Source: an uncultured Pseudomonadota bacterium
Lineage (GTDB): Bacteria; Myxococcota_A; Polyangia; Nannocystales; Nannocystaceae
Direction: 5' to 3'
DNA length: 43,691 bases
NCBI GenBank assembly: GCA_913061055.1
Contig: CAJXVA010000017.1
Location: 1-43,691, forward strand
Shown piece after piece: positions 43,644-43,691 of the stretch (within the stretch, counting starts at the first letter, position 1; the number at the start of each line of letters is the position of its first letter). The translations under genes were made by a program, and so were the position numbers. Under the pieces are notes generated by a model. That model made no database searches and was not told the DNA's origin. It worked only from the letters and a program-made list of their open reading frames with translations.

Positions 43644-43691
43644 CTGTCTCTTATACACATCTCCGAGCCCACGAGACCTCTCTACATCTCG
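43644..43691 (+). other. Nextera library adapter and index at the contig end
   Basis: Not genomic. The 19-bp transposase mosaic end CTGTCTCTTATACACATCT (43644-43662) is followed by the 15-bp read-2 adapter CCGAGCCCACGAGAC (43663-43677), an 8-base index CTCTCTAC (43678-43685) that equals Nextera i7 index N707, and ATCTCG, the start of the P7 flow-cell sequence. Read as protein it gives the known artefact peptide CLLYTSPSPRD, and on the other strand MYKRQ. Genomic sequence ends at 43643. Confidence 0.98.

Noticed and set aside
43404..43658. Minus-strand frame beginning MYKRQ
   Set aside because: Its start lies in the adapter; MYKRQ is a known adapter-derived peptide.

Overview
The window is high-GC DNA from a myxobacterium, most likely of the Nannocystineae (Nannocystis/Plesiocystis/Enhygromyxa-like). 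The clues are many lipobox-bearing secreted proteins with Ser/Thr/Gly/Asp-rich spacers, Cys-rich 'Myxococcus disulfide' (DUF4215-type) repeats, a C-terminal Gly-Cys-rich/TM/Arg tail like MYXO-CTERM, a Ser/Thr kinase with a TPR-rich tail, and a beta-propeller hybrid histidine kinase. No rRNA, tRNA, CRISPR array or insertion sequence is visible. The sequence is the end of a draft contig: its last 48 bases (43644-43691) are Nextera library adapter, and the last gene is cut there.

Layout. 44-3911 (minus): a HelD-like RNA-polymerase-associated helicase and a catalase-like lipoprotein. The latter is divergent from a LysR regulator (3989-4903), and the 77 bp between them carry two phased inverted repeats. 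5059-8440 (plus): a secreted Ca-loop repeat protein, the AMPylase SelO and a small unknown protein, closed by a terminator hairpin. 8526-10748 (minus): a two-VWA-domain surface protein with a MYXO-CTERM-like tail. 11016-12920 (plus): an M28 peptidase lipoprotein. 13034-15044 (minus): an HExxH lipoprotein, then a decayed pair: a lipoprotein gene interrupted by an in-frame TAG, and the 3' end of an upstream gene that has no start. 15086-20044 (plus): a DUF4215/RCC1-type lipoprotein and a transmembrane Ser/Thr kinase. The kinase gene lies between a short C2-type gene remnant and the intact homologue of that remnant.

From 20055 to 38743 every gene is on the minus strand: a Cys-rich C2 lipoprotein; an FAD oxidoreductase; a fatty-acid desaturase; a COG2907-type flavin oxidase; a FadL-like outer-membrane protein; a three-gene HTTM (vitamin-K-carboxylase-like) cluster; an M19/amidohydrolase-like lipoprotein; and a large periplasmic-propeller hybrid histidine kinase. 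The run 21322-32747 is dominated by membrane and lipid-associated functions. Divergent from the kinase is a large alpha-2-macroglobulin-like lipoprotein (38875-43643) with a CVEQ thioester motif, truncated by the contig end.

The most interesting unit is the HTTM cluster. One protein is an HTTM domain fused to a conserved 'MFAPNP..RSNTFMK' partner domain. Next to it the same two domains occur again as separate, translationally coupled genes. Both HTTM copies keep a Lys at the position of the catalytic Lys of gamma-glutamyl carboxylase. This is a candidate two-component membrane enzyme of unknown substrate embedded in a lipid-type neighbourhood.
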